Source: Psychrobacter sp. UBA6766
Lineage (GTDB): Bacteria > Pseudomonadota > Gammaproteobacteria > Pseudomonadales > Moraxellaceae
NCBI RefSeq assembly: GCF_002453355.1
Contig: NZ_DKGQ01000029.1
Location: forward strand, 1 to 32,601
Direction: 5' to 3'
DNA: 32,601 nt
A model generated the notes under the pieces. The model was not told the DNA's origin. It saw only the letters and a list, made by a program, of their open reading frames with translations, and did not search any database. This document shows, piece by piece, positions 32,137 to 32,601 of this stretch. A program made the translations under genes and the position numbers. Each line of letters begins with the position of its first letter. Positions within the stretch are counted from its first letter, which is position 1.

Positions 32137-32532
32137 TTAGAATTTTGAAGAATGGTAAGCAAAGTCTCTTACCAAGTTTTGCTCATCAAATTTTATTATG
32201 ATTGTCAGTGTTCTTTGTGATCTAGAAGATGCACCTGAACTAGTCTGGCCACCAGCTAACACAGCAAACACCCAACCCGTACTTGATGACTGCACAGTAT
32301 CTGTTGCTACTTTATCGTAAACCCAAACTTCTCTTCTTTGATCGTCTGTAGAAACCATGTTTGGGGAACCAAGCGCCTGTAATACATCCGCGCCACTCAT
32401 TCCAACTTTGATCTGTTTCTGAACAGCTCCTACTGAGATGTTCCCATTACTTTGTACTTGCTCAGCATGCTGTGAGGCTGAAACACAGCCACCAATGGAT
32501 AAAGCGGCTAGTAGCGTTAATATAACTTTCAT
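32137..32532 (-). CDS. SmpA/OmlA (BamE-like) lipoprotein
   Basis: A 131-residue lipoprotein with lipobox SIGGC (Cys about 16). Residues 38-70 show the SmpA/OmlA pattern: IKVGMSGADVLQALGSPN followed by a WVYDK strand. BamE itself has this fold and acts in outer-membrane protein assembly, but this protein has a Ser/Gly-rich middle (about 78-105) not typical of BamE, so a distinct paralog is likelier. First gene of the three-lipoprotein operon, with AGAGGAAGAG as ribosome binding site. A transposable-element end lies only about 50 bases upstream. Confidence 0.8.
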   Translation of the reverse strand: MKVILTLLAALSIGGCVSASQHAEQVQSNGNISVGAVQKQIKVGMSGADVLQALGSPNMVSTDDQRREVWVYDKVATDTVQSSSTGWVFAVLAGGQTSSGASSRSQRTLTIIIKFDEQNLVRDFAYHSSKF

Positions 32533-32584
32533 TTCTCTTCCTCTAGAATTAACAAATAATTTAGCTAGACTGCTTAATTATCTA

Positions 32585-32601
32585 GGGCGTGTCATCAATT
32601 A
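32585..32601. mobile_element. Terminus of an insertion element or MITE (cut by window edge)
   Basis: GGGCGTGTCATCAATTA begins right after TA (32583-32584) and matches the left end of the MITE at 17325 (GGGCGTGTCCTCATTTTA) at nearly every position. The element continues beyond the window; whether it is a full insertion sequence or another MITE cannot be told. Confidence 0.65.

Overview
This window looks like ordinary chromosome of a Moraxellaceae gammaproteobacterium, most likely Psychrobacter. That rests on protein resemblance, an estimated moderate G+C content, the Thr-Tyr-Gly-Thr tRNA cluster leading toward tuf, a metX-metW pair, and serA placed back to back with a D-2-hydroxyglutarate dehydrogenase gene. 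Nearly all genes are housekeeping or conserved accessory genes. There is no prophage, CRISPR array, integron, plasmid function or recognisable defence island. The genus is an inference from memory of protein families, not from a search.

Layout. 1-1085: a minus-strand tRNA operon (Thr-TGT, Tyr, Gly, Thr-GGT) running toward tuf, of which only the start codon is inside the window. 1318-6091: minus-strand genes for a tail-anchored FHA protein, a secreted DUF3298/RsiV-like protein, release factor 3 (prfC) and an orphan lipoprotein. 6354-11236: plus-strand ohr, polA, a probable small RNA just after polA, an unknown membrane protein that may start at ATT, and a very acidic small protein. 11336-12355: hemH on the minus strand. 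12817-17219: plus-strand metX-metW, a Sel1-repeat protein and trhO. 17325-17494: a 170-bp hairpin MITE whose insertion forms the stop codon of a DUF488 gene. 18319-22799: periplasmic hydroxyisourate hydrolase, serA, the divergent D-2-hydroxyglutarate dehydrogenase gene, and a BLUF photoreceptor with a membrane tail. 23351-30267: a GNAT-nitrilase fusion, a membrane-anchored thioredoxin-like protein, ileS-lspA and a macrodomain protein. 30298-32532: a cold-shock/DUF1294 membrane protein and a three-gene lipoprotein operon. The window ends inside the terminus of a second element related to the MITE.

Functional links. SerA can reduce 2-oxoglutarate to D-2-hydroxyglutarate, and the divergent flavoenzyme would re-oxidise it; a perfect 7+7 bp inverted repeat overlaps the -10 box of the flavoenzyme gene. 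MetX and MetW overlap by ATGA and belong to methionine synthesis. IleS and LspA overlap as in many proteobacteria. The three lipoprotein genes are tightly packed, and two of them are paralogs.

No single spectacular new system is visible. The observations most worth following are the candidate small RNA after polA (same position as Spot 42 in enterics and ErsA in Pseudomonas), the MITE that supplies a stop codon, the possible ATT start, the serA/flavoenzyme operator, the unexplained lipoprotein trio next to an element end, and the stem that closes around the first tRNA of the operon.
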